Source: an uncultured Lentisphaerota bacterium (GTDB taxonomy: Bacteria > Verrucomicrobiota > Kiritimatiellia > RFP12 > UBA1067). From it: a stretch of DNA of 64,000 nt. Below, one piece after another: positions 34,202-42,841 of this stretch. Both the position numbers and the translations under genes were made by a program. The stretch is from the NCBI GenBank assembly GCA_946413265.1, contig CAMKJU010000005.1:1-64000 (forward strand), in the 5' to 3' direction. Each line of letters begins with the position of its first letter. Within the stretch, counting starts at the first letter, position 1. The notes under the pieces were generated by a model that had not been told where the DNA came from, did no database searches, and worked only from the letters and a program-made list of their open reading frames with translations.

Positions 34202-34703
34202 AGAAGAGAAAGTCGTCATGACGGCCGACGAGGCGGCGTTCATCGACCGCTTCGTCGCGGAGCACTGCCGTCCGCATGCCGTGGTGATGGCGGAACGCCT
34301 GCGGGACTTCGTGTCCAAGCGGCAGATGGCGTTGTTTTCAGCGGACGACGGTCCGGCGTTCGCGCTGGCGGCGGGGCCGTCGGCAAAGGCACCGGCGTCC
34401 GTCAAGGCCCCGGACGAGCCGGTGACGTTCGTTTTCGCCTCGGAGGGCGATGAGGATGCGCCTGGCGCCTGGCGGGCCGAGCTCGCGGTGCCGCCCGGCG
34501 CGACGGCGGAAACGCCGTTGACGCTGAAGGTAGGCGGCCGGGATGTTGCGGGGGTGTTTGCGCTCTCCGGCGTAAAGCTGCCGCTCATGGACGGTGCGGC
34601 GGAGATACCGTTCGGGGTGTTCCTTGCTGGCATCAAGGATACGGACGTGTCGCTCCGCCGTCCCGGCGGCGACGCGGTGAAGGGAAAGCTGCTGTTCTTC
34701 TGA
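34185..34703 (+). CDS. Unknown protein linking sigma factor and protease genes
   Basis: A protein of about 172 residues with no signal peptide or membrane segment. The ATG at 34179 is possible, but GAAGGA at 34174-34179 is well placed for 34185, giving MKNAIEEEK. The N-terminal 50 residues are helical and charged (DEAAFIDRFVAEH, AERLRDFVSKRQ), followed by an Ala/Pro-rich linker and a C-terminal beta domain of about 90 residues (VTFVFASEGDE, WRAELAVPP, TLKVGG, GVFLAGIKDTDVSL). The overlap with the sigma factor gene implies coupled translation, so it could be its binding partner (anti-sigma-like role) or a substrate of the protease. Both ideas are inference, and I recognise no family. Confidence 0.7.
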   Translation: MKNAIEEEKVVMTADEAAFIDRFVAEHCRPHAVVMAERLRDFVSKRQMALFSADDGPAFALAAGPSAKAPASVKAPDEPVTFVFASEGDEDAPGAWRAELAVPPGATAETPLTLKVGGRDVAGVFALSGVKLPLMDGAAEIPFGVFLAGIKDTDVSLRRPGGDAVKGKLLFF

Positions 34704-34704
34704 C

Positions 34705-36363
34705 ATGTCCGCGGCTCCCTACATCTTTCCGGCGCAGCAGGCGGAGTTCCTGCGCGCACTTAGGGATGGCCGCTACCGCGCGCCGGCCCGCACGCGCAAC
34801 GTGCCCGCGTCCACGTCCCTCGTCTCGAAGATGCCTCCCATCTACGAGCAGGCTCTGCGCGGCACGTGCGTGGCGAACGCCGTCACGGCGATGCTGGAGT
34901 ACTACGAGGACTGCAAGATGCGCCTCAGCGTGCAGTACCTCTTCGCCGCGACGAAGGAGGTCGAGCGCGCGGCGATCGAGCGTAACCTCCTGCGTCTGCG
35001 CACGGGGGAGCCGCTTGATCCAGCCTTCGAACTCGCGCTCCACTCTAAGCTGCTCCAGCTGCGGATGATGGCGGATGCGAACGGGGGCATCAACACGCCC
35101 GTGATGCGTCCCTACCTCACGCAATTCGAGGAGACGGTGCGGACTCGGTACGAGGCGATGGATGGCAGCCTGCTCCGGTCGTGCTTCAACGTGCTCGAGT
35201 TCCAGGGAACGTGCCGTTACGCGCTGTGGCCCTACGCGGGTGTAACCGCCGCACCGCTGTTCGGGGCGGCGGAGAGCGGCGCGCATCCGCCCGGGTCGGA
35301 CGACGACGCGAAGAAGCACCGGGTTCTCTCCGGGCTATACCTGCTGCCCGCGCCGAACAATGTGGACGAGATCCGCAGCATTCTCGCGGGCGTGAACGAT
35401 CGGCGTCCGATGCCCGTATGCGTGACGGTGAGCTTTTTCGAGGGGTGCGACGGCGAGACGTTCTCGTTCCCGCAGACAGAGGAGACGGAGGCCGGCCTTG
35501 CCGCGAAGAACAAGTGGCTGGGCGTGCATGGCATGCTGATCGTGGGGTACGTGGACAGCGCGGCGTCGCCGGGTGGCGGCTACTTCATCGTGCGCAACAG
35601 TCTCGGCGAGGCGTGGGGCAACCGCGGGTACGGCAAGCTGCCCTACGCCTACGTGGCCTGCTTCGCGCTGGAGGCCGGCACGATCCTGCAGGACCTCGTG
35701 GACTACACGGGCGACGGGTACGGCGGGCTCCATGCCGATGGGGCATCCGGGCGGCGGTGTCGCCGGTGGTGGCTTGTTTTCATGAACCTCCTCGTGGGCG
35801 CGGCGCTCGTGGCGGGGACGTGGGCGGTCGTGAAGTGGAATCAAGAGCAGAAATCGCCTGTCCCATCCGCCCCGCCCGTTCCACCGCATCCACCCTACGC
35901 GGAGGTCACTGTGTACGGTCGGGATTCGAAGGTGAATGTGACGTTGCCGCCGCCGTGGAACGAGGTAAAGGGCGTTGCGATCGACGGTGGGGTGGTATTC
36001 CGTCTTCCGGCGAAGACGCGCGCGGACGTGGACGCCATCCGCAGGAAACTCGACGCGGAACCAACGCTGCGCGAGAAGCGCGGCAAGCCGCTGACGTACG
36101 ATCTCGTGTCGTTCTTCGATCTAGTCGCCGATGACGTTGACGACTTGAAGAAGACCATTGGCATGTTCGCGGCGGATCACTTCCTCGTGCGGATCGAGGG
36201 CGAGAGCAACGGCGTGCTACGCGTGTCGACCGTTTCGCCGGCGGGACTGCGGGGGCGGTTGAAGACGATGTTCCGAGTGCAGGATGATGGGAAGAATCGA
36301 TTGATTTTGAAACCGACCACGACAAACGACGTGATGTCAGCCGTGAGGCAGAGGGGGCATTGA
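34705..36363 (+). CDS. Membrane-anchored papain-like (C1) cysteine protease
   Basis: In the 552-residue protein, residues about 35-325 are a papain-fold domain. The catalytic Cys55 lies in QALRGTCVANAV with the oxyanion Gln49, His275 is in GVHGMLIVGY and Asn298 in FIVRNSLGEAWGNRGYG, all in the order and spacing of the C1 family. There is no signal peptide or cleavable prodomain, so the protease domain should be cytoplasmic. One transmembrane helix follows (about 356-378, WWLVFMNLLVGAALVAGTWAVV). A Pro-rich stalk and a C-terminal domain of about 150 residues would then lie in the periplasm and could act as a sensor. It begins one base after the preceding stop. Co-expression with a sigma factor suggests regulated proteolysis; the substrate is unknown. 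Confidence 0.8.
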   Translation: MSAAPYIFPAQQAEFLRALRDGRYRAPARTRNVPASTSLVSKMPPIYEQALRGTCVANAVTAMLEYYEDCKMRLSVQYLFAATKEVERAAIERNLLRLRTGEPLDPAFELALHSKLLQLRMMADANGGINTPVMRPYLTQFEETVRTRYEAMDGSLLRSCFNVLEFQGTCRYALWPYAGVTAAPLFGAAESGAHPPGSDDDAKKHRVLSGLYLLPAPNNVDEIRSILAGVNDRRPMPVCVTVSFFEGCDGETFSFPQTEETEAGLAAKNKWLGVHGMLIVGYVDSAASPGGGYFIVRNSLGEAWGNRGYGKLPYAYVACFALEAGTILQDLVDYTGDGYGGLHADGASGRRCRRWWLVFMNLLVGAALVAGTWAVVKWNQEQKSPVPSAPPVPPHPPYAEVTVYGRDSKVNVTLPPPWNEVKGVAIDGGVVFRLPAKTRADVDAIRRKLDAEPTLREKRGKPLTYDLVSFFDLVADDVDDLKKTIGMFAADHFLVRIEGESNGVLRVSTVSPAGLRGRLKTMFRVQDDGKNRLILKPTTTNDVMSAVRQRGH

Positions 36364-36380
36364 CGGAGCGGCATTTGCGC

Positions 36381-36409
36381 TTGCCCTTACACGGATAATT
36401 TGGTATTCT
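36381..36409 (+). promoter_or_regulatory. Promoter of the YcfL-LpoB envelope operon
   Basis: TTGCCC at 36381-36386, a 17-base spacer and TGG-TATTCT with the -10 at 36404-36409. A leader of about 30 bases with GGAGGAG precedes the first ATG at 36442. Confidence 0.7.
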
Positions 36410-36441
36410 AGCAAAGTGAAAACCTTGGAGGAGAAATCAAA

Positions 36442-36819
36442 ATGAACAGAAAAAGCTTCCTTGTAGCCGCTATGGCCGGTCTGATGGCGGGGTGCGTCGC
36501 CACATACGTGCCGCCCATGGATCGGCGCGTGACGCTTGCGGAAGACCTGGGAACATCGGTGTTCGTGACTGATGTTCGGTGTGTGAAGGGGGCAAGTCCA
36601 TACGCTACGTTCCAAGCGAACGTGGTGAACAACACGTCGCACGACTTGGGCGTGGAGTACAAGGTAGTGTGGCTTGACGCGAACGGCCTCACGATCGACT
36701 CTCTCGTGTCCACCTGGAACAAGATCATGCTTGCTCCCAAGGACGTACAGGCGCTCAAGGGCACGGCATCCACGCCTGACGCCGCCGACATGCTGTTCTA
36801 CGTGCGCAGGTTGCGCTGA
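36442..36819 (+). CDS. YcfL-family (DUF1425) lipoprotein
   Basis: The 125-residue lipoprotein has a lipobox ending LMAGC (Cys18). After it, the YcfL pattern is visible: VTDVRCVK, a strand ATFQANVVNNT, then YKVVWLDANGLTID and a W-x-K-I-M-L-A-P-K-D segment. In E. coli ycfL lies directly upstream of lpoB, and the same order is found here, which supports both assignments. Its exact function is unknown; it is thought to sit in the outer membrane facing the periplasm. It is the first gene of a six-gene operon with gaps of 12-42 bases. Confidence 0.8.
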   Translation: MNRKSFLVAAMAGLMAGCVATYVPPMDRRVTLAEDLGTSVFVTDVRCVKGASPYATFQANVVNNTSHDLGVEYKVVWLDANGLTIDSLVSTWNKIMLAPKDVQALKGTASTPDAADMLFYVRRLR

Positions 36820-36853
36820 CTGTTTCCAAAATCAACTAGAAAGGCAAATCAAA

Positions 36854-37411
36854 ATGAACAAGGCATATTGTGCATTGACCGCTGCCACTCTGGCGGCAAT
36901 GGCTGTAGTTTTCTCTGGCTGCACGACGACGACACGCCGTTATGCGGCGAACGAGACGCGTACTACAGTTGCAGGATTCTCAGAGGAGGACATCAACGAC
37001 ACGATATCCCGCGCAGTTCAGAGCGTCTGCTCGCAGGACCGCATCAAGCTACGGCCCGGGGCGAACCGCGCCGTGATGATCGTGGAGAATGTGCGGAACG
37101 ATACTCTCTCGCGCGGTCGCGACGCAGAGGCGCTCGCAGAGGCGCTTGGGCAATCGTTGCGCGAAGAACTGACGAACGGGAAGAAGGTCATTGTGTACAA
37201 CAAGGAGGCCGCGCAGTATGCGACGGTCAAGGTAGAGCCGCAGTACATCCTTCGCGGGCGCCTTACCCAGCGCAATCTCCGGCAGGACAACGGCGATGTC
37301 CAGATTGAGTACAATCTCAACCTCACGCTGATCGACCTTCAGACCGGACTCGAGTTCTGGCAGAAGCGCGTACATGTCGGCAAGCTGGCCGACGCCGCGA
37401 ACGCCATGTAA
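36854..37411 (+). CDS. lpoB: LpoB-family penicillin-binding protein activator
   Basis: The 185-residue lipoprotein has lipobox VFSGC (Cys23). The mature part matches LpoB (PF13036): GFSEEDINDTISRAV, the NDT/D-A-E-A-L-A-E-A-L-G-Q-S-L-R-E-E-L helix, QYILRGRLTQRN and YNLNLTLIDLQTGLEFWQKR near the end. In E. coli LpoB spans from the outer membrane to stimulate the peptidoglycan synthase PBP1b. The long linker of E. coli LpoB is short here. A longer in-frame extension from 36674 overlaps the upstream gene and has no signal peptide, so I prefer the ATG at 36854, preceded by AAGG. Confidence 0.88.
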   Translation: MNKAYCALTAATLAAMAVVFSGCTTTTRRYAANETRTTVAGFSEEDINDTISRAVQSVCSQDRIKLRPGANRAVMIVENVRNDTLSRGRDAEALAEALGQSLREELTNGKKVIVYNKEAAQYATVKVEPQYILRGRLTQRNLRQDNGDVQIEYNLNLTLIDLQTGLEFWQKRVHVGKLADAANAM

Positions 37412-37445
37412 TCCAATTTCAACCACTCAAGAAAGGAACAAGCAA

Positions 37446-38885
37446 ATGAAGATTCAAACGATTTTCGCCGTGGCGCTCGCAGCGTCCGCCACGTTCGCCC
37501 AGGAAATAGCGCCTTCTGTGCCTTCTGTCGCGCCTACGCCTGCGCCAGCTACCGCTGCAGTTGCCGCGCCCGCGCCAGCTGCCGCGCCTACTGCCGTTGC
37601 CGCGCCCGCAGCAGGACAAGCCGCAGTCGTTGCTGTACAGCCTAGAGTCGCAGCGATTGAAGCCAACAAGGATATCACTGTAGAGGTGAATGCTAAGGAC
37701 AAGCTGGATGACGCTTTCGCAGAATATGCCGAGAAGCGAGGATTCTCATACGGCGAGAAGACTCCTAAAGGGAGCATTTACTACAAAGGATCATCTCCTG
37801 TCGACCAGCATGTTGAATCGGCTTCCTTCATCAAGTCGCGCGCTTTTGCGTACGAGCGTGCGTATCTTAACGCAGTTGGATCGTATGTGATGGACTTCTT
37901 CGGTCGGGAGCTGGCAGAGACATGCATGGAAACGTTCGGAAACCAGTCCTCGAACGCCGAGGAGGCTCCAAAAATGACGCCAGCGGATGTTTCTGAGAAG
38001 ATCGCACTTCTGGCTGACGCAAAGCTTGACAAGGCACTTGCCGACGCGGGGGTGGATCCGTCTAAGTATCAGGGATCCCCTGTCGTCGAGAAGCGCAAGC
38101 TCATGCAGGATACGCTTGTCAAGCGTACTGTCAACAAGGCGCTCCACTCGTCTTCGGGATGTCTGCCCGTGAAGACGTTCGAGTCGCGTGGCACGGACGG
38201 ACGTTACTACATTGGAGTTGTCATCCGGGTCGGGGCCGACTGCACAGAGCTGTCAAAAGCGTTCCGGACCAAGCAGCGCCCTGCGCTCATGCGGGAAGGG
38301 GGATTGACGGTCAAGGAGGCACTTCCCGACACGCCGGAGGAAATCGTGCAGACATTCGGTGTCCGCCTTTACTTCGACGAGACGGGTACGCCCTCATTGC
38401 TTAGCTTTGGGCAGTTCGGTTCTGCCTATAAGGGTAAGAGTGGGCGTATGGCAGAGCGTGCGGAGTTGCAGGCTCAGCGGCAGGCGCGGGCCTTGGCAGA
38501 TTCTGCGCTCACCACGTTCATCAACAGCTTTGCGGATATGACTGATGAGTCGGAACTTTCTGAGGACATTGGCGAATCCCGCCTGTTCCGTGCTGATGGC
38601 ACGGCTACGCCTGAAGAGATGTCCAACATCATAGACATATACCGCAGCAAGATCAAGCAGACGGGGTCGGACACCATGAAGGGACGCACGACAGTCTATG
38701 ATCGGATCGTTAAGCATCCGGCGGGACAGCGAGTCGCCGTGTGCGTGCGTCGCTGGAGTTTTGGCCAGGTTGACTCCGTAAATGAGATCATCAATCAGGG
38801 TGTGCCGCAGGTACCTGTGCCGCAACCGGCGACTCCGAAGTCTTACGACAGCGGCGTTCGTTCTAGCCGCACGTATGACTTCTGA
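37446..38885 (+). CDS. Periplasmic DUF6844-like protein with Ala/Pro-rich linker
   Basis: The 479-residue protein has a signal peptide (MKIQTIFAVALAASATFA). Residues about 20-75 are an Ala-Pro-Val-rich linker, long enough to cross a peptidoglycan layer. A globular domain follows with ESASFIKSRAFAYERAYLNA, a motif that in similar proteins marks a repeated helical core, and a C-terminal half with RAELQAQRQARALAD-S-A-L and QRVAVCVRRWSFGQ. I place it provisionally in the DUF6844 group; function unknown. Another ATG at 37374 lies in the same frame but inside lpoB, and GAAAGGA just before 37446 makes 37446 the better start. As third gene of the operon it probably works in the same outer-membrane/peptidoglycan assembly. 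Confidence 0.65.
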   Translation: MKIQTIFAVALAASATFAQEIAPSVPSVAPTPAPATAAVAAPAPAAAPTAVAAPAAGQAAVVAVQPRVAAIEANKDITVEVNAKDKLDDAFAEYAEKRGFSYGEKTPKGSIYYKGSSPVDQHVESASFIKSRAFAYERAYLNAVGSYVMDFFGRELAETCMETFGNQSSNAEEAPKMTPADVSEKIALLADAKLDKALADAGVDPSKYQGSPVVEKRKLMQDTLVKRTVNKALHSSSGCLPVKTFESRGTDGRYYIGVVIRVGADCTELSKAFRTKQRPALMREGGLTVKEALPDTPEEIVQTFGVRLYFDETGTPSLLSFGQFGSAYKGKSGRMAERAELQAQRQARALADSALTTFINSFADMTDESELSEDIGESRLFRADGTATPEEMSNIIDIYRSKIKQTGSDTMKGRTTVYDRIVKHPAGQRVAVCVRRWSFGQVDSVNEIINQGVPQVPVPQPATPKSYDSGVRSSRTYDF

Positions 38886-38927
38886 TTGAACATATCCCTT
38901 ACCCACACTTTCTAGGGAGCAAGTGCC

Positions 38928-40211
38928 ATGAGAAAACTTGTGATGTCAATAGTATGCCTGTACGCATCGTTCCTTGTGTCGGCGGACGTCCAGTCACCTA
39001 CCGTCCGGGCTGTTGGTGAGGCTAGGAGTTATCGCGCTGCCATCAGCGAGGCACTCGTTACAGCGCTAGAGCAAAATAATGGGTTTACGATAAGCGCAGA
39101 GGAGCGGCAGACGATGGTGCATAACGACTCTGCGACGAACATTTGTGAGAATGGCGCGCTTGATGACCGCACGAAGCTCGAGATGAACGATTCCATAAAC
39201 AAGGACATGCAGAAGTGGGCCAAGGGAAAAATCAGCGGCTATACAGTCCTGTCTGACACGTTCGACCCTGCGACGCGGAAGTACCGTGTGACGCTGGAGG
39301 TTCGCTTCCCGCCGAAGTACACCGGTCCCGGCCGTCCCGAGTCCAACCTGCGGCGCATGGCCGTGAGCCCGTTCAACGTGCAGGGGAATACGTTCAACTG
39401 GTACGGCCAGCCCATCGGTACGGTCGAGTGGTCTGCCGCGCTTGCCGAGCAGTTGAACGTGCGCCTCACGCAGACTCGGAAGTTCACGATGCTCGACCGT
39501 GCCTTCGATCCGGAGATCAACGCCGAGCTGGCGCGCCTTAGCGCGGCAAACGCCGCGCCTGAGGACGCCGCGCGCCTCAACCGCAAGTTGGGCACGGACT
39601 ATCTCGTGGTGGGCATGGTGAAATTCAACGACGTACTGCCTCCTGCCGTGAATCCGCTCACCGACCAACCGTTGCCTCGTGCCTCGTCGCTGTTCGCGGA
39701 AATCACCTACCGTGTTCTGATTGCACCGACCGGGCAGCTCAAATGGACTAACACGATCAGGCTGGACGCGGCGATTTTCGCGGCTGCGGACGCGCGTTCG
39801 TTCGTGTCCATGTCCGCCGAGACGGCGGCCGGAGCGATCTGCGACGACATGATGACGAACATCCTGCCGTTTGAGGTGGTGAAGGTCGTCGGTGACCAGG
39901 TCGTCATCGGCGAAGGCGGAAAGCAGTTGGCCGCAGGCGACCGCTTTACTGTCTGCGCCCTGGGAGAGCCGGTCAAGGATACGAGAACGGGCGAGGTCAT
40001 TGACGAAGTGGAGATTCCGGTTGCAACGGTCGAGGTGACGACCGTCATGCCGAAGCTCAGCTATGCCAAGATCATCGAGGGCGACGCGGCTAAGGTGACG
40101 GTTGGCTCGCGGCTGCGCAGGGTTAAGATGCCGGAGGCGCCCCAGCCGCAGGCACCCATCACAACCACGATCCAGAGCAATGGAGGCGGCGGAGTCGTCG
40201 TCCCGTTTTAA
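38928..40211 (+). CDS. CsgG / FlgT-like outer-membrane-associated protein
   Basis: The 427-residue protein has a signal peptide ending FLVSA. Its N-terminal domain (VRAVGEARSYRAAISEALVTALEQ, followed by KISGYTVL and KYRVTLEVRF) looks like the FlgT/LPP20 N-terminal fold. The central domain resembles the CsgG/FlgT-M periplasmic fold: RRMAVSPF, then TRKFTMLDRAFD and LGTDYLVVGMV. The C-terminal part has GDQVVIGEGGKQLAAGDRFTV, reminiscent of the FlgT SH3-like domain. In Vibrio, FlgT builds a ring at the flagellar base; CsgG is the curli export pore. No flagellar or curli genes occur here, so this may be part of another outer-membrane complex that includes LpoB and COG3014. Confidence 0.7.
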   Translation: MRKLVMSIVCLYASFLVSADVQSPTVRAVGEARSYRAAISEALVTALEQNNGFTISAEERQTMVHNDSATNICENGALDDRTKLEMNDSINKDMQKWAKGKISGYTVLSDTFDPATRKYRVTLEVRFPPKYTGPGRPESNLRRMAVSPFNVQGNTFNWYGQPIGTVEWSAALAEQLNVRLTQTRKFTMLDRAFDPEINAELARLSAANAAPEDAARLNRKLGTDYLVVGMVKFNDVLPPAVNPLTDQPLPRASSLFAEITYRVLIAPTGQLKWTNTIRLDAAIFAAADARSFVSMSAETAAGAICDDMMTNILPFEVVKVVGDQVVIGEGGKQLAAGDRFTVCALGEPVKDTRTGEVIDEVEIPVATVEVTTVMPKLSYAKIIEGDAAKVTVGSRLRRVKMPEAPQPQAPITTTIQSNGGGGVVVPF

Positions 40212-40223
40212 GGAGAAAAAACG

Positions 40224-40745
40224 ATGAAGATCGGTATTGCATTCGCAATGGCATGCGCTGTGTTCGCGGCGACGGCGCAGTTCCAGCCCGGACAGGGCAT
40301 AGCCAACGACCATGCGCGCGGCGGAAATGCCCGCGACGTGGTGTTCGTCGAGCGTGGCGGCGGCAACCCGTACGGATACAGGTCGTATGACACCGCCATC
40401 GGCCTCACCGTGCTGCCTTGGAGCCTCCCGAACGAGGAGTCGTCCGTCACCGGTCTTCGCCTCAACCTCGGTTGGGGCTACTACGCGGGGACGTACGGAC
40501 TCGATCTCGGTGCCTTCTCGAACTCCGGGGAATTCCGCGGGGTTGGCGCGAACTGGATCGGACACTTGGCCGACAAGGACGCCAAGGGCCTCCAGGTCGG
40601 GCTTGTCAACGTCACGGGACACCGTGCCGTCGGGCTTCAGATTGGCCTCGTCAACTACGTGGAGCGTCTGGAAGGCGTGCAGATCGGCCTGCTGAACTTC
40701 GCCACGTCTCAATGGACGTTCCCTTTCATCAACATCGGCTGGTAA
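40224..40745 (+). CDS. LA_2272-type surface repeat protein
   Basis: This 173-residue protein has a signal peptide (MKIGIAFAMACAVFAATAQ). After residue about 115 it consists of repeating beta units: GLQVGLVNVT, GLQIGLVNYV and GVQIGLLNFA, about 18 residues apart. These are the surface repeats of the LA_2272/LA_2273 group described from Leptospira and found in several Gram-negative envelopes. The N-terminal half contains GLRLNLGWGYYAGTYGLDLG, also strand-rich. It starts 12 bases after the previous stop with a TAAGGAG site. Function unknown; likely outer-membrane associated. Confidence 0.7.
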   Translation: MKIGIAFAMACAVFAATAQFQPGQGIANDHARGGNARDVVFVERGGGNPYGYRSYDTAIGLTVLPWSLPNEESSVTGLRLNLGWGYYAGTYGLDLGAFSNSGEFRGVGANWIGHLADKDAKGLQVGLVNVTGHRAVGLQIGLVNYVERLEGVQIGLLNFATSQWTFPFINIGW

Positions 40746-40758
40746 GAAGAGGTCTCCT

Positions 40759-42231
40759 ATGAGGTTCTGGAAAATCGCCGCTGCGGCATTCGCGCTTGCG
40801 AGTGCCGCAGGTTGCCGCACGACGAAGGAAGTGCTGGACGATTACGAGGTCGCGCTATCAACTGGCAACTACGCCGCTCCGGTGCAGGAGACGGCCGAGC
40901 TTGCCTCGAAGAAGGACGGATCGCAGCTCCTATGGCAGTTATTGGCCGGCGGTGCCATGTACATGGCGGACGACAAGGGAAATGCCATTGCCATGTTCGA
41001 TTCGGCCGAGGACGCGATGCACGCAAACGACGCTACGTCTGTGTTCGCCAGGGGTGGAGAGGGTGCGCTCGCAATGATGACGAATGACCGGGCCTTCGAC
41101 TACGACGGCGGTGGCCAGGATCGTGTCTTCACATGCCTGTACAAGGCAATAGACTACATGACGTTAGGAAGGCCGGATGCGGCGCGTACAGAGTTGAACC
41201 GCGCGGGGCAGCATCAGGAGAACTGGCTGTGGGAGCGCAGAAAGGACATTGCGGCTGCATCCAAGAAAATGAGGGCGGACGCTGACGCCTACGTGAGGCA
41301 GAACAACGCACCGCAGGAAGGGAACCGCGATGCGCAGGTGGGCACCGTGCTGGGCGACGCTGCTTTCCGTTCGCAGGTGCAGGCGCAGTGCAGGTTCGAC
41401 CCCGCCACGTCCGGCAACCTGGATGCCTTGGCCCCCAGAGACTACATGAATGCATACGCGGAACATGTAACCGGAGTGTTCCGGTGGCTGAACGGCGATG
41501 GTGCGCGCAACTATCTCAAGGACGTAGCGGCCCTTGTGCCGGGTAATTCGGTAGCAGCACGCGACTTCGCCGAGGTGGATAGCGGGATCAAGCCATCCAA
41601 CCAGGTGTGGATATACGTCGAAGACGGCCTCTGTCCATGTCGGGAAGAGTGGCGGGTGGACCTCCCTCTGGGATTGCTGCCGTTTGTAAGGAGGTACGTT
41701 ATCTATGCAGGCATGGCGTTGCCATATCTGCGTGAACGCGCGCATGGTGCCATAAACTGGTCGGTGGCGGCAGGAGGCCAGAACGTGCCGATGTATCAGC
41801 TTGCCAACGTTGATGCGCTTCTGAAGACGGAGTACGACGTGTACATGCGCGGTGCGCTTACCCGCGAAATCACGCGCACGATTGTCAAGGTCGGCGTGCA
41901 GGTGGCGCTTGGCGTTGCGGCGGACGCCGCAGAAAGGCGTCAGTACAAGAAGGGGAAGTCAGGAGGCGACTATCTTGCGCTTAAGCTGGCGCAGATGGGC
42001 GTGGCCACATGGGCCGCGACGACAACCGCAGCCGACCTGCGTAGCTGGACCGCATTGCCGAAGACCGTGAAGGTGGCGCGTATAGACTGTCCGGCGGACG
42101 GACGGCTGGAGGTGGTGGCCGACGGCCAGCGTATCCAGCTGTCGGTGCAGCCAGGCAACAACTGGATGGTGTTTCTCCGCAAGCCGGGTCCGTCGGCATA
42201 TCCCGTCGTGAAGATGGCGAAGTTCAAGTGA
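40759..42231 (+). CDS. COG3014-family lipoprotein
   Basis: The 490-residue lipoprotein has a lipobox around ASAAGC (Cys19). The N-terminal half is helical and TPR-like (LLWQLLAGGAMYMADDKGNAI, FDSAEDAM). The central segment VFTCLYKAIDYMTLGRPDAARTELNRAGQ and the strand VWIYVEDGLCPCREEWRVDLPL are the characteristic COG3014 blocks. COG3014 genes are found next to ycfL and lpoB in several Gram-negative genomes, and that grouping recurs here. I take it to be a structural or regulatory partner of the LpoB system. It is the last gene of the operon; the following gene has its own leader. Confidence 0.8.
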   Translation: MRFWKIAAAAFALASAAGCRTTKEVLDDYEVALSTGNYAAPVQETAELASKKDGSQLLWQLLAGGAMYMADDKGNAIAMFDSAEDAMHANDATSVFARGGEGALAMMTNDRAFDYDGGGQDRVFTCLYKAIDYMTLGRPDAARTELNRAGQHQENWLWERRKDIAAASKKMRADADAYVRQNNAPQEGNRDAQVGTVLGDAAFRSQVQAQCRFDPATSGNLDALAPRDYMNAYAEHVTGVFRWLNGDGARNYLKDVAALVPGNSVAARDFAEVDSGIKPSNQVWIYVEDGLCPCREEWRVDLPLGLLPFVRRYVIYAGMALPYLRERAHGAINWSVAAGGQNVPMYQLANVDALLKTEYDVYMRGALTREITRTIVKVGVQVALGVAADAAERRQYKKGKSGGDYLALKLAQMGVATWAATTTAADLRSWTALPKTVKVARIDCPADGRLEVVADGQRIQLSVQPGNNWMVFLRKPGPSAYPVVKMAKFK

Positions 42232-42309
42232 TTTTTTCAAGATACGTGTCAGACGGCGCGCACATTTGTTCCTAGCCAATCATAAACCCAAAAAGAAAGA
42301 GGTGATAAC

Positions 42310-42774
42310 ATGAAGATTAACAAGATTCTCGCTGCGGCGGTTGCCGCAGTTGCATGCGTGAGCATGGCGTCGGCAGGTCTCTGCGCGCGTCCATGCGGTG
42401 GCGGTTTCCGCGGCGGTCACCACGCCTTCCGCGGCCACCATGGTGGCTGGGGGCACCACGGCGGCTGGGGCCATCGTGGCGGCTGGTACCATGGCGGACA
42501 CCATGGCGGACACCACGGCTGGCATCACGGCGGCTGGGGACGCGGCTGGGGCTGGGGCCTCGGCGGCTTCGCGGCCGGCTACGTGACTGGGGCGCTCTGG
42601 AACCGGGGCTATTACTCGCCCTACTACTCGACGCCAGTCTATACGACGCCCGTGTACACGGCTCCGACGGTTGTGACCCCCACTGTCGTGACTCCGACGG
42701 TCGTTGCTCCGACGGTGCAGACGGTCGTGGCGCCTGCGACGTACACGGCTCCCGTCGTCTACCGCTCGTGGTAA
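42310..42774 (+). CDS. Small secreted His/Gly-rich protein
   Basis: A 154-residue protein with a signal peptide (MKINKILAAAVAAVACVSMASA). Residues about 30-80 are repeats of GGW, HHGG and GHHGGW, very rich in His, Gly and Trp. The rest is a Tyr/Thr/Pro/Val-rich tail of TVVTPTVVTP-like units. His-rich exported proteins often bind metals, which is a possible role here, but low-complexity composition alone does not prove it. The gene has AAGAGGTGATAAC before the ATG. Confidence 0.7.
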   Translation: MKINKILAAAVAAVACVSMASAGLCARPCGGGFRGGHHAFRGHHGGWGHHGGWGHRGGWYHGGHHGGHHGWHHGGWGRGWGWGLGGFAAGYVTGALWNRGYYSPYYSTPVYTTPVYTAPTVVTPTVVTPTVVAPTVQTVVAPATYTAPVVYRSW

Positions 42775-42782
42775 TTTTGTGG

Positions 42783-42811
42783 TTGCCTACGCGCGTTTTT
42801 TTCGGTAAACT
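42783..42811 (+). promoter_or_regulatory. Promoter of the CxxCxG small-protein gene
   Basis: TTGCCT at 42783-42788, a 17-base spacer and TAAACT at 42806-42811. Confidence 0.6.
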
Positions 42812-42841
42812 AACTCCAAACAACCCATAGGAGTAATGTTT

